Numbered from the stretch's first letter, positions 42,700 to 51,964 are shown. The stretch: DNA of 64,000 bases from Mycobacterium sp. KBS0706 (GCF_005938675.2 NZ_VCCH02000014.1:1-64000), one strand, 5' to 3'. Numbers and translations are program-made. The notes: a model not told the origin generated them from the sequence alone.

Positions 42700-45600
42700 C
42701 TACGGCGCGTAGATCCCGATGTTGACAAAGTACATGTAGCGGTTGCTCACCACATCCTGCGTCGTGACGCAGCGATACGGCGCGGTGGCGGACACGCTCC
42801 AGCTATACTGCGCCTGGTTGTTGGTCGGATCGTTATTGCAGATCTTGCCGACGAGCACTGTCTGCCCCGCCGGGTCGGTGACGCTGAACGATCCGGACAT
42901 GGCGGCAAGGGGCCAGGCGCCGGATCCTCCTGTGGAGTATGAATAGGTGGTCCCGGCGAAATTGCGCACGCCATAGGGTGGGATCGGCACCGGCGGCTGG
43001 TCGGATGGGGCGGTGCCGGAGAGATTGCCGCCCTCGCCGAGCAGCCCAATGCACTGGATCGTGAGATCGAGCTTCTGGTCGGTGAAATTCTGTATCGTCA
43101 CCACGATGCCGGCCGCCAAGGACGAGATATTCCCACCCTGTCCGCCGTAATAGACAATATAGTCCACCGGGACGCCCCATCCGTTCAAGCCACGGAAGAA
43201 ATCGGCCGGATCGGTGCCGTTGGCCCAGACCATGGCCATCACCTCCTTGCTGGCAGTGGTCTTATAGATGTTCTGGGTCCCATCATCGTTGTTCTCGGCA
43301 AATTCGGTGCCATCGGAGCTCAGGCCTGTTGGCCCGGGAGCCCCGGAGTTGGTGTGAAGGGTGGCGCTGATCGTGAAATTGCTATTGGCCGGCATCAAGG
43401 CTTGGAGCACGCCGGTGACGTAGCCCGGCAGCATCCGTTTGGCGAGAATCGGCGTCATCGTCGACGGCCAGTACAGAGAAGAGATCCCGCCCGGAGTGCG
43501 GATCATGCGGTAGACCGCCCGGAGCTTGCCCCAATCGGACAGGATCAGGGTCTCGATATCGCCGAGCGCGGCGCCCGATGCCTGGAAATCGCTGAGCAGC
43601 GCCTGCTGCAACTCCAGGACCGTCATCTCGTAGTTGTAAATGTTATCAAGAATTGCTTGGTACTTTTCCTGCGCTGCCGAGTGGCGGTATGCATAGGATG
43701 CTTCGCCAGTCGAGACACCGGTCTCCATCAGGTTGGCGATGCAGGGCAGGCCGTTCTTGACGAAGTTGGCCCCCCTGGACAGTTGCGTCCCGGCTTCCGG
43801 GTCGCCGACAAAGGTGCCGGCAACGTTGAGGGCTGTATAGGTCAGCCCTTCGAGGACATCGGCGACGACGTCCCACAGACCCTTTTTCTTGGGCGTGAAC
43901 TTCTGCTGCATGCCGCCCGGCAGCTCCGCTGCGGTCACCACCTCCGAAAGCGCCATCGCCTGCGCCTGGCTTAGCTCCAGGTAGAGCGCCGTGACCTGCT
44001 GGAACAGGATCTGGACGGCAATGACGGCCGTCAGCTCGTCGTTCAATCGCGCGAGCACGGTGGCCCAGTCGCTGCTGAGCACGCCGTCGCTGGCCGGCGG
44101 CGGCGGCAGGACGTTGAGGCGCGACTGGTAGCTGCCGAGCGGCGCCGCCAGGTTGCCATACTGGGCCCGCAGCCCGTCCGGCGTCAGCCCGAGGGACTGG
44201 TCGACATAGGCATAGGCCGCGGTCTCGCCGGGGGTCGCGGAGCCCTGATATGGCACCGGCGGCTGCACCAGCAGCGTCTGCAGGGCGGTGCCCGGCGAGA
44301 ACTCCCACTGCTGTGTCTTGTCGGGGCTGCCCGATAGCGCAGCGGTGCTGACGGTCGAGCCAGCCACGGTGCCCGACACCGTCATCGCCTGTCCGTTCTT
44401 CTGGTTGACCAGCGCACCCTCCGGCGTCGCCGTCCACAGCTGGAAAGGTTGCGGGCCGGGCTGGCGCGGATAGGCCACCACGCTGCTGCCGTCGGTCGAC
44501 AGGCTGAGCACGAAATCCGGGTTGGTTGCGCTGACGATGTAGCCCGGCCAGGCGAACTGCCAGGTCGACAGGCCGCCGCTTTGCGGTCCGACGGAGGCTT
44601 GGAAGCCGACATTCGCCGCCGGCTTTTCCGGCAGTTGCAGGAACAGGCCGTCTCCCGCCGGGCTGCGGATCGTGGTCCATTGGTCGAAGGCCGGCAGGAA
44701 CGGAACCACGTACCAGAACTGTCCGGGATAGGTCTGCGGATTGTCGTCGGTTCCGGACCCTTGTTCGGCCTGAAGGGTGATCGGCCGGAAGAAGTTATTC
44801 GTCTGCCCGGCATAGAGCACCTTGCGGGACCCGCCGAGAGTCTGCAGGACACCGCAGGGAATATCCTCGCTGTGCTTGGCGATCGTGCCCGACAATGGTG
44901 CCGAGGTTCCCCAGGCCCATTGCTGATCGGGGTCGCCGCTCGACGGCGCCAGCACGACGTCGCCGTCGGTGTTCACCGCCAGCACCAGGTTCGGGTTGAC
45001 CGCGCTGACAATGACGCCCTGCAGCGTCATGCGCCACAGCTGGTTGATGCCCGGCAGTCCGTCGGCAACGATGGTGCTGTCCTGCGGCAGCAGTGCCAGC
45101 ACCTGCCCATGGGACCGGGCGGTCAGCAGATAGGGCATCCCGGAGCCCGGCGCGACTGTCGCCGACCGGATCGAGAACCACTGGCCGGACGGCTGGGGCT
45201 GATAGGGCACGACCGACCAGGTGGAGTTCGGTGCCGCCTCCTGGAAACCATAAGTGATGACGGACTGACCCGGTTGGGGAGCCGCGCCCTGCTGGACGTT
45301 CAAGTATTGCAGCCCCGATCTGGAGCCATAGTTAACGACCAGGCCTTCGCCTTGCACATACCATTGCTGCGCACTGGTCAGCGGCGACTGGACGGCAGTG
45401 ATCGTCACCGGGTTGTCGGAGCTGGAGTCCGCGGTCAGCGCCATCGTCTGGTCGAGCGCGCTGACGATCACGCCGTCGTCCTGCATGAGCCAGAGCTGGT
45501 TGGCCGCACCGGGCTGGAACGGTGCGATGGTCGCGGCGGTGCCGGTTGTTGCGTTGGCCACGGTCAGGACGAAGGGGGAGCCCTCCGCGCTGTCGTCGAC

Positions 45601-46506
45601 CCGCAGTGAGAACCACGTTCCGACCGGCACCGGCTGGGCGGGAATCAGCTGCCAGAGCTCATTGTCCGGCGGTCCCGATTGCACTTCAAAGGTGATGATG
45701 GGTTCACTGGTATTGTGATGACCCCCAGAGACATTCAGGCACTGGGTGGTCGGATTCTGCGCGGCGACCTGGACCGTGATGGTGCCGTTGTCGTTCACCG
45801 TCCAGACTTGCAGGGGGTTGTCCGGCACCGCCGTTTCGATCGTGGTGGAGTTGTCCCCACCGGTCGCCCCGCTGGCCGTCAGCACCAGCGAGGAGCCCAC
45901 GGCGCTGCTGATGGTGCCGTCGGAATTGAAGGTCCAAAGCTGCGATGAGGCACATGGCTGCCAGGTGTCGACCGCCACCGTGCTCCCGGCTGATGAGCCG
46001 GAGGCGGTCATGACATAGGGCGTTCCGCTCTCGATGCTGTCGTCCAGAAGGGTCCGTACGTAGTACTGCCTCGACATCGGCAACGGCGCCGGTGCGATGA
46101 TCCAGTCCTGGCCCTCCGGCACACCGCTTCCAGATGCCTGGGTGGCCAGTTGCACACCGCCCTGGATCGAGTCAGGCACCGTCAGATACAGTAACGAGCT
46201 CTTGTTCTGGATGGTGCAGGCCGCCGAGTTCGGAAGCCGCGCAATCGTCCAGCATTGGGACGAGTCGCTCTCGTCGCGCGTTACGGTGATGACATTGTTG
46301 TCACCGTCGACACCGATCACCAGCTGCGGGTCGACGGCGCACACGATCATGCCCTGCGGCGTCAGCTCCCAGCAGTCGTTCCACTGGATGTTCGACCAAC
46401 CCCAGACAATGATGGACTGGTCGGCCTGGGCCTGGCCGCCGCCGATGTTCACGAAGTAGCGCTGGTCTGTGCTGGCCGCCGACACGATCTGGACGATCAG
46501 GGTCAT
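42700..46506 (-). CDS. Large multi-module ricin-like lectin protein, possible toxin; unknown function
   Basis: A 1268-residue protein. Residues 1-750 contain five modules of about 150 residues, each with ricin-type blades in which a Q-x-W or x-x-W motif precedes a DG-x-I turn and an LxL strand (SSQLWTFNSDGTI, ANQLWLMQDDGVI, INQLWRMTLQGVI, PFQLWTATPEGAL). Modules 2-5 open alike: SRQYYVRT, GTWFSLRV, GQWFSIRS, DQWTTIRS. Residues about 800-1025 are alpha-helical with an amphipathic/hydrophobic stretch (LWDVVADVLEGLTYTALNVA); 1040-1268 are beta-rich. YFVNIG occurs at residues 17-22 and again at 1259-1264. No signal peptide. GGGAGGATGGT precedes the ATG. GC is visibly below neighbours, suggesting transfer. 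Carbohydrate binding is likely; toxicity is a guess. Confidence 0.85.
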   Translation of the reverse strand: MTLIVQIVSAASTDQRYFVNIGGGQAQADQSIIVWGWSNIQWNDCWELTPQGMIVCAVDPQLVIGVDGDNNVITVTRDESDSSQCWTIARLPNSAACTIQNKSSLLYLTVPDSIQGGVQLATQASGSGVPEGQDWIIAPAPLPMSRQYYVRTLLDDSIESGTPYVMTASGSSAGSTVAVDTWQPCASSQLWTFNSDGTISSAVGSSLVLTASGATGGDNSTTIETAVPDNPLQVWTVNDNGTITVQVAAQNPTTQCLNVSGGHHNTSEPIITFEVQSGPPDNELWQLIPAQPVPVGTWFSLRVDDSAEGSPFVLTVANATTGTAATIAPFQPGAANQLWLMQDDGVIVSALDQTMALTADSSSDNPVTITAVQSPLTSAQQWYVQGEGLVVNYGSRSGLQYLNVQQGAAPQPGQSVITYGFQEAAPNSTWSVVPYQPQPSGQWFSIRSATVAPGSGMPYLLTARSHGQVLALLPQDSTIVADGLPGINQLWRMTLQGVIVSAVNPNLVLAVNTDGDVVLAPSSGDPDQQWAWGTSAPLSGTIAKHSEDIPCGVLQTLGGSRKVLYAGQTNNFFRPITLQAEQGSGTDDNPQTYPGQFWYVVPFLPAFDQWTTIRSPAGDGLFLQLPEKPAANVGFQASVGPQSGGLSTWQFAWPGYIVSATNPDFVLSLSTDGSSVVAYPRQPGPQPFQLWTATPEGALVNQKNGQAMTVSGTVAGSTVSTAALSGSPDKTQQWEFSPGTALQTLLVQPPVPYQGSATPGETAAYAYVDQSLGLTPDGLRAQYGNLAAPLGSYQSRLNVLPPPPASDGVLSSDWATVLARLNDELTAVIAVQILFQQVTALYLELSQAQAMALSEVVTAAELPGGMQQKFTPKKKGLWDVVADVLEGLTYTALNVAGTFVGDPEAGTQLSRGANFVKNGLPCIANLMETGVSTGEASYAYRHSAAQEKYQAILDNIYNYEMTVLELQQALLSDFQASGAALGDIETLILSDWGKLRAVYRMIRTPGGISSLYWPSTMTPILAKRMLPGYVTGVLQALMPANSNFTISATLHTNSGAPGPTGLSSDGTEFAENNDDGTQNIYKTTASKEVMAMVWANGTDPADFFRGLNGWGVPVDYIVYYGGQGGNISSLAAGIVVTIQNFTDQKLDLTIQCIGLLGEGGNLSGTAPSDQPPVPIPPYGVRNFAGTTYSYSTGGSGAWPLAAMSGSFSVTDPAGQTVLVGKICNNDPTNNQAQYSWSVSATAPYRCVTTQDVVSNRYMYFVNIGIYAP

Positions 46507-47138
46507 ACCATCCTCCCGTCGCGATGAGCCCGCGGCGCGCCCTGTCATGCGATGAGCCGGGCTTCGGTGCGAGGGTCGCCGATCCGCCGTTGCCGGGATA
46601 GTTGCCGCAGCACCCGGCCCTCACGCCGCGGCCGTCCCGTCCGCGGTCGATGTCCCCGGCAGATCTTCCGACGACCGATGAGAAGCCCATCCTACGCCAG
46701 TTCTGCATATTCCGATAGGCATCGCGTGTATCGCCACGGCAAGCGGCCACTCGATCCGTTGGGCATAAGTGTATGGTATTTTAGGAAAATTCCGAGTTCG
46801 ACGGGTCCGCATCGACGCTGCTCGCCGGCCTTGCTCACGGTGCCGGCTCACGCCATGGGACAGTCCGCAAAAGCGGATGAAGCAACCGTTCCGGAGTGCA
46901 GCCCGTGCTGAGCCTTCGGATCGCATACGGTCAGGTCTGCTCTCCGGTGCCGAGCGCCATGACCGCTTTTCGCGCGATCCGGACGTCTCGCAGCTCCGTT
47001 CGCGGGGCCGCTTCTCACCCTTTGCCGTACCCGCAATCGTCACCGTCAGTGCGGGCGCCGATCCAGGCTGCCGCCGCCTGCGCCGGCCGCGGCGAGTTGT
47101 TAACGCAAAGTTCATTGCGTTAACTGCGGCATTTGTTC
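46507..47138. other. 632-base non-coding divergent gap
   Basis: Separates the lectin-like gene from the coiled-coil gene on the opposite strand. It is AT-richer than the window, particularly at 46700-46810, and holds a TCCGC-AAAA-GCGGA hairpin at 46864-46877 and a strong dyad at 47099-47124. I see no credible gene; both promoters should lie here, but no clear consensus was found. Confidence 0.6.
47099..47124. promoter_or_regulatory. Perfect 10-bp inverted repeat before the coiled-coil gene
   Basis: GTTAACGCAA (47099-47108), six bases, then TTGCGTTAAC (47115-47124), without mismatch. It ends only 14 bases before the likely start, so a bound protein would block transcription or the RNA hairpin would mask the ribosome site. 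A dyad this long in such GC-rich DNA is unlikely to be chance. Confidence 0.65.
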
Positions 47139-48032
47139 ATGATACGTTCCATGGAGCCCGCATCGGAAGATCTCGACATCCACGCTCACTGCCGCAGCCT
47201 CGCGCTGCAGCAGATCGGGGTGCTCACGCGCCTGGCCGAGATCGGCATGCAGCTGGCCGAGGCGGAAGGCGCCAATGCCCTCGCCGCCCAGGCCCGGGTT
47301 GCCGAGGCCCGGGCCGAGGACGCCGCTGCGGACGCGACCGGGGCCAGGGCCGAAGCCCGGCAGGCCGGGCTGGCCTTCAGCCGCTTCGCCCGCTCGGTGC
47401 AGCACTCCCTTGCGCTGCGCAGCCGCGCCGCAGACCATCTCTGCGCCCGCGCCAAGGACCATGTCGCGGTGCAGGAGGCCGCCCGCAAGGCGCGCCGTGC
47501 CCGCCACCGCGATGAGGTCGAGTTCACCCTGGGGCTGATGATCAATGACGAGGTCGAGGATCTCGACCGCGTCGCGGAGCTCGAGGCCGAGCTCGAGGAG
47601 CGGGTCGCGGACCTCTACCAGGACGAAGATGTCCGGGTCGAGGACCGGCCGGTCGGCTCGGTGATGGCCGGTCTGGCCAGCGGCCTCGGCCTGACCGAGG
47701 AATGGCGCCGCTGGGCTCCCGGCTGGCCGGCCACGCCGCGCCCGGCCCGGCCGGCGGGCAGCGAGGCCAAGATCCGGGCCGAGCGGGCACGGCGCCGGGA
47801 TATCGTGGTCGCTGTGGTCGAACGGGCCTTCGCGGATGTTCCCGACCCGTCCCGGATCCCCGGGCTCCGGGCCGGTCTGGCGGTACGGCTGCAGGAACCT
47901 GACGTGATCGAGTGGCTCGACACCGAATGCGCCGCCATCGTCGCCGACCGGCTCTGCCGCTCCCTCGGCATCGGCATGTATTTCGACGACCCGGAGGCCG
48001 CCGACGACCTGGAGGCCGCCGACACCGGGTGA
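47139..48032 (+). CDS. Coiled-coil protein of unknown function
   Basis: A soluble 297-residue protein that I do not recognise. Residues about 20-110 are almost wholly A, E, R and Q in heptad-like order (RLAEIGMQLAEAEGANALAA), predicting a long coiled coil; 130-160 is very acidic (VEDLDRVAELEAELEERVAD); the second half is basic then acidic and ends in EAADDLEAADTG. Start codons at 47139 and 47151 are both possible and neither has a clear ribosome site, consistent with hairpin-linked control by the dyad just upstream. It is divergent from the lectin-like gene. Confidence 0.65.
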   Translation: MIRSMEPASEDLDIHAHCRSLALQQIGVLTRLAEIGMQLAEAEGANALAAQARVAEARAEDAAADATGARAEARQAGLAFSRFARSVQHSLALRSRAADHLCARAKDHVAVQEAARKARRARHRDEVEFTLGLMINDEVEDLDRVAELEAELEERVADLYQDEDVRVEDRPVGSVMAGLASGLGLTEEWRRWAPGWPATPRPARPAGSEAKIRAERARRRDIVVAVVERAFADVPDPSRIPGLRAGLAVRLQEPDVIEWLDTECAAIVADRLCRSLGIGMYFDDPEAADDLEAADTG

Positions 48033-48213
48033 CGGCTTCGGGCCGGTCCGGATGGGACGGAGGGTGAGGGGGGCCGTGCCGTCGCTCGGATCCTCGCTCA
48101 GCGTCCGACCACGACGTTGATCCACAACATCATGGCCTGGCCATTTTCCTCTGGATCGGCGCGGACGGAGGGGCTCTCCTGGCCTCCGGCGCCGGAACCG
48201 AGGGATTGCGGGC

Positions 48214-48909
48214 ATGGGTGATTTCGCGAAGGTCGTCGCTCTGGCGGCGGAGCGCCGCGGCGGCATGGATGGGCTCGAACGCGCGCTGGCCGAGACGAAG
48301 TCGCGCATTCCCGACGAGATCGCCGCCACGCCGGACGACCGCATCCTGGCGGAGATGACCCGGCGCATCTTCAACGCCGGCTTCGCCTCCAAGGTGATCG
48401 CCGCGAAGTGGGACGGCTTCGAGGCCGCGTTCGACGGCTTCGATCCCCACCGCTGCGCTGCGCTGTCGGAGGAGCGGCTCGACGCCCTCCTGAAGGATAG
48501 CCGCATCGTCCGGCATGGGGCCAAGATCCAGTCCGTCGTCGCCAATGCCCGGTTCCTGCTGGACCTGGCGGCCGAGCACGGCAGCGCCGCCCGGTTCCTG
48601 GCGGACTGGCCGGATGCCGACTATGTCGGTCTGCTGGAGGTGCTGAAGAAGCGCGGCAACCGGCTGGGCGGCGACACCGGCATGCGCTTCCTGCGGGCGA
48701 TCGGCAAGCCGGCCTTCATTCCGACCGGCGACGTGGTGGCCGCGCTGATCCGCGAGGGCGTCCTGACCAAGGCGCCGGGTGGCAAGGGCGACTTCAAGAC
48801 CATGCAGCAGGCCTTCAACCGCTGGTCCGCGGAAACCGGGCGCGACCTGACCGAGATCAGCCGCATCCTCGCCATGAGCATCGGCGACGTCGGCCACGGC
48901 CGCCGATAG
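48214..48909 (+). CDS. DNA-3-methyladenine glycosylase I-like protein
   Basis: A 231-residue protein resembling the Tag family: FEAAFDGFDPHRCAALSEER followed by LLKDSRIVRHGAKIQSVVAN, then the helical GFLR-like TGMRFLRAIGKPAFIPTGDVV. Tag excises 3-methyladenine from alkylated DNA. The enterobacterial enzyme has a zinc snap of two Cys and two His at its ends; here only one cysteine exists and the N-terminal cysteine is absent, so this belongs to a zinc-free branch and its substrate range may differ. Confidence 0.8.
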   Translation: MGDFAKVVALAAERRGGMDGLERALAETKSRIPDEIAATPDDRILAEMTRRIFNAGFASKVIAAKWDGFEAAFDGFDPHRCAALSEERLDALLKDSRIVRHGAKIQSVVANARFLLDLAAEHGSAARFLADWPDADYVGLLEVLKKRGNRLGGDTGMRFLRAIGKPAFIPTGDVVAALIREGVLTKAPGGKGDFKTMQQAFNRWSAETGRDLTEISRILAMSIGDVGHGRR

Positions 48910-49012
48910 GACGCGTCGTCGGGTGGTTTGCTCCCAACTCAGCCGGATAGAGCCGGTATGCCGAGTTGGGCCGGGTCGTTGCGGCCGGCCAGGGATCATC
49001 CGGCCGCCTGGC

Positions 49013-49522
49013 TCAGGGCGCGAAGCGCGTGAAGACGTAGTCATGGTCCTTCACATTGGCTTCGTGGCAGGCCCAGCAGGTCTCGTGCTGGGCCTGGTCG
49101 ACCGGCTTGCCGTCGATGAAGCGGCCGAAGCCCCAGCCGCCGGTGTCGGCGTAGCGCTTCGAATCCTTGACCATGACCTGCACCGTGGTCGCCGCGCCGG
49201 GCACATAGGCGGGCGCGAACTCGGTGGACTGGACATGCTTCCAGGCCAGCTTGACCAGGATGGTGCCGTCCGGGAAGGGCAGGGTGCCGTCCTGATATGC
49301 CTTGATCGCGGTGGGATTGCCGACCACGACGCGCAGCTCGTTCAGCGGATCGGTCTCATGCGCCGGGGCGATGAACGGCCATTGCCGGTAGCCCTCGGGG
49401 ATCGTCACCCCGTAGATCGGCGAGGCGTTGTCGGGAGCGCCGTCCTGCGCGGCCAGCGCCACCGCGCCGAAAACGGTGCAGGCCAGAGCGGCCCCGAGCA
49501 GGGCGATGCGGGCGGGTTTCAT
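49013..49522 (-). CDS. Cytochrome P460-family exported heme protein
   Basis: A 169-residue periplasmic protein. A signal peptide (1 to about 25) leads into the P460 domain (IPEGYRQWPFIAP, LPFPDGTILVKLAWKH, FGRFIDGKPVD), with the heme c site CWACHEANV near the C-terminus. Classical P460 oxidises hydroxylamine; many heterotrophs have homologues of unknown role, perhaps in nitric oxide or hydroxylamine detoxification. The ATG at 49522 gives the signal peptide. Confidence 0.88.
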   Translation of the reverse strand: MKPARIALLGAALACTVFGAVALAAQDGAPDNASPIYGVTIPEGYRQWPFIAPAHETDPLNELRVVVGNPTAIKAYQDGTLPFPDGTILVKLAWKHVQSTEFAPAYVPGAATTVQVMVKDSKRYADTGGWGFGRFIDGKPVDQAQHETCWACHEANVKDHDYVFTRFAP

Positions 49523-49663
49523 CGGAGACTCCATCACGGCGATGATTCGGTGTGGCGCGCATCCCAGCAGAGATCGCGTCGCACCGCCCGTTAGGAGTTG
49601 TGAGTGGCGCTGGTTCCTATGGGATTCGGGGCCGCCCGGTCGCCGCCGGGCGGCCCGGTTTCC

Positions 49664-50293
49664 TCAGTTCAGCGGGATCGAGAAGTTCAGCGTCAGGGTC
49701 TCGACGCCGGGATTCACATCGCCGATGCCGGCGTTGGAGATGTGGTGGAAGGCGGCGCCGATCCGCATCCGGTTGTCGAACTCCCAGGCTGCCTCGATGC
49801 CGGTCCGGAATTCGACGGTCGAGCCCATGTCCCGGCCGTCGCCGTTGAAATAGGCGCCGACCGCGGCGTTCGGCGACAGGATGAAGTGCGGGCCGAAGCG
49901 GACGTCGAGCATGCCGCCGCCATAGAGATAGGTGGCCGAGTCCGTGTTGCCCTCGATGCCGATGAAGGGCCGGATGCGCAGGAACTGCTCGTTGAAGCGC
50001 AGTTCCACCCGGCCGAGGCCGGCGCCGCCCTTATCGCGGTCCTCGTGGCCCGGCTCGCCCTTGTCGTTCAGGATGTTGTAGTAGCCCGCACCGAGCGTCA
50101 GCGACAGCGGCAGGTCGGTGGCGCCATTGCCGACATGGATGTCGCCGATGTCAGAATTCTCGCCGAGGATGCCGGCGGCGAGGATCGCGGCCGAACCGAT
50201 GCCGATCCAGATGGGCACGTTGGCGGCCTGCGCCGTCTGCACGGATCCGAGCACGACGGCAGCCACCGCGACGCCGGTCAGGAGCTTCTTCAT
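49664..50293 (-). CDS. pagL: PagL-type lipid A 3-O-deacylase
   Basis: A 209-residue outer-membrane enzyme that removes the 3-O acyl chain of lipid A. A signal peptide ends in AQAA, the remainder is eight-stranded barrel-like, and the active-site stretch FHHISNAGIGDVNPGVETL contains the His, Ser and Glu of the PagL triad. The end LTLNFSIPLN is a barrel strand. GAAGGGTG precedes the ATG at 50293. Confidence 0.85.
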   Translation of the reverse strand: MKKLLTGVAVAAVVLGSVQTAQAANVPIWIGIGSAAILAAGILGENSDIGDIHVGNGATDLPLSLTLGAGYYNILNDKGEPGHEDRDKGGAGLGRVELRFNEQFLRIRPFIGIEGNTDSATYLYGGGMLDVRFGPHFILSPNAAVGAYFNGDGRDMGSTVEFRTGIEAAWEFDNRMRIGAAFHHISNAGIGDVNPGVETLTLNFSIPLN

Positions 50294-50383
50294 TCTGCAC
50301 CCTTCATTCCTGCCGGGGCCGCGGCCCCGGGGTCCGGGATGATTACGGGCGTGCGAAACCCGACGCAACGCTTTTCCGCCGGC

Positions 50384-51958
50384 TCACTGCGTCGCGGGCG
50401 CGGCGTCCGGGCCGCTGTCGCCACGCTGGTCGAGGCGCAGCTCGATGCGGCGGTTGCGGCGATAGGCGTCGGGCGTGTTGCCCTGGTCGAGCGGCTGCCA
50501 CTCGCCGAATCCCGCGGCCGCCATGCGCTGCGGCGGGATGCCCTGGGTCGCCAGGAAGTTCAGCACCGACAGCGCCCGGGCGGTCGACAGCTGCCAGTTG
50601 GTGGGGAACGGCCCGCCGGTGATCGGCTGCCGGTCGGTGTGGCCGTCGATGCGCAGCAGCCAGTCGACATCGGGCGGGAACTGGGTGGCGATTCGCTTCA
50701 GCGTCGCGGCGAACTGGGCCAGCTGCTCCTCGCCGCCTGGCTGCAGCTCGGCCGAGCCGACCGGGAACAGCACCTCGGACTGGAACACGAAGCGGTCGCC
50801 GACGACGCGGACATCCTGCCGCTCGCCGAGCACGTCGCGCAGCTTGCCGAAAAACGCCGATCGCGAGCGGCTGAGCTCGTCGACCCGGCGCACCAGCGCC
50901 TGGTTGAGCCGCGAGGTCAGGTTGGCGATCTCGACATCCTTGTCGCCGACCGTCTTCTCCGAATCGCGCAGCGTGGTCTCGATCTCGAAGAGCTGCTGGC
51001 GCAGCGCCGCGGCCTCGGCCGCCAGCCGCTCGCCGCGGCCGTGCTCGCTCTCGCTGGTCGACTTCTCGGTCGCCAACGCCGCGGTGGCGCGGTCGAGCGT
51101 GCCGCTGAGCTCGGCGATGCGGGCGTCGAGCTGCGCGACCTGGGCGGTCAGATTCTGCACATCCTTCTGCGACGCGGCGACTTGCGCCTCCAGCGCCTGG
51201 GCGCGCTCCTGCCCGGTCTTCACGTCCTGCTGCGACGCGGCGACTTGCGCCTCCAGCGCCTGGGCGCGCTCCTGCCCAGCCTTGACGTCCTGCTGCGCGC
51301 GGTCGCGCTCGGCCTGGGTGCGGTCCAGCTCCGTCCGGGTGCGGTCCAGCTGCGCGCCGAGGTCCGAGGCCTCCTTGCGGCTGGCGTCGAGCGCGGTCGA
51401 GAGCTGGCCTGCGGTCAGGTCGCGGTCCTGGGTGCCGGTGCGCAGCGTCGCCAGGTCGGATTGCAGCTGGGCCAGCTCGCGCCGCTGCCTCTCGATCGTC
51501 GCCTGGTTGTCCTGGATCACCCGCGCCGCCTCCTGCAGCTGGGCGTCGCGGTCGGTGGTGCTGCCGGTCAGGGTCTCCACCTGGGCGAGGGCGGTGCGCA
51601 GCTGCCGGTCGATGGCGTCGCGGTCCTGCTGCACGGCGGCAAGGCGGTTGCCGAGATCGGTCCGCTCGCGGGCGCTGCCGTCGAGGTCGGCGGACAGACG
51701 GTCGATGCGGGTCTTGAGGTCGCGACCGCTGTCCTGCTCCAGCGCCAGCCGGTCGGTCAGCTCGGAGACCTGGCGGTTCAGCCGGCCCACGGTCTCGTCG
51801 CGGCCGCTGACCACGGTCGACAGGTAGAACTGCGAGGCCAGGAACACCATCAGCAGGAAGATGACGACCATCAGCAGGGACGACAGCGCGTCGACCCAGC
51901 CGGGCCAGACATCGACCTGGCGCCGTTCGTTGAAGGAGAAGCGGCCGCGCATCGCCAT
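50384..51958 (-). CDS. MotB/TolR-like OmpA-domain protein with long coiled coil
   Basis: A 524-residue inner-membrane protein with a single membrane helix at about 21-46 (WVDALSSLLMVVIFLLMVF). D23 sits at the position of the proton-carrying aspartate of MotB/TolR. A long periplasmic coiled coil (about 50-375) includes two nearly identical 21-residue units. The C-terminal OmpA-like peptidoglycan-binding domain (about 385-505) has LRIDGHTDRQPI, STARALSVLNFL and NRRIELRL. It starts 6 bases after its MotA-like partner. It is likely a proton-powered stator or transport motor anchored to the wall; no flagellar gene is nearby. Confidence 0.88.
   Translation of the reverse strand: MAMRGRFSFNERRQVDVWPGWVDALSSLLMVVIFLLMVFLASQFYLSTVVSGRDETVGRLNRQVSELTDRLALEQDSGRDLKTRIDRLSADLDGSARERTDLGNRLAAVQQDRDAIDRQLRTALAQVETLTGSTTDRDAQLQEAARVIQDNQATIERQRRELAQLQSDLATLRTGTQDRDLTAGQLSTALDASRKEASDLGAQLDRTRTELDRTQAERDRAQQDVKAGQERAQALEAQVAASQQDVKTGQERAQALEAQVAASQKDVQNLTAQVAQLDARIAELSGTLDRATAALATEKSTSESEHGRGERLAAEAAALRQQLFEIETTLRDSEKTVGDKDVEIANLTSRLNQALVRRVDELSRSRSAFFGKLRDVLGERQDVRVVGDRFVFQSEVLFPVGSAELQPGGEEQLAQFAATLKRIATQFPPDVDWLLRIDGHTDRQPITGGPFPTNWQLSTARALSVLNFLATQGIPPQRMAAAGFGEWQPLDQGNTPDAYRRNRRIELRLDQRGDSGPDAAPATQ
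51177..51302 (-). repeat. 63-bp tandem duplication inside the MotB-like coiled coil
   Basis: Two adjacent 63-base units (51177-51239 and 51240-51302) differ by only a few bases and encode two copies of a 21-residue heptad unit around GQERAQALEAQVAASQ. The length is three heptads, so the duplication keeps the coiled-coil phase. Its near identity indicates a recent event or conversion. Confidence 0.85.
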
Positions 51959-51964
51959 CGCCCG

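Noticed and set aside
46769-47515. Possible gene across the lectin/coiled-coil gap
   Set aside because: It would run through the dyad and out of frame into the better-supported coiled-coil gene; composition is arginine-rich and irregular.
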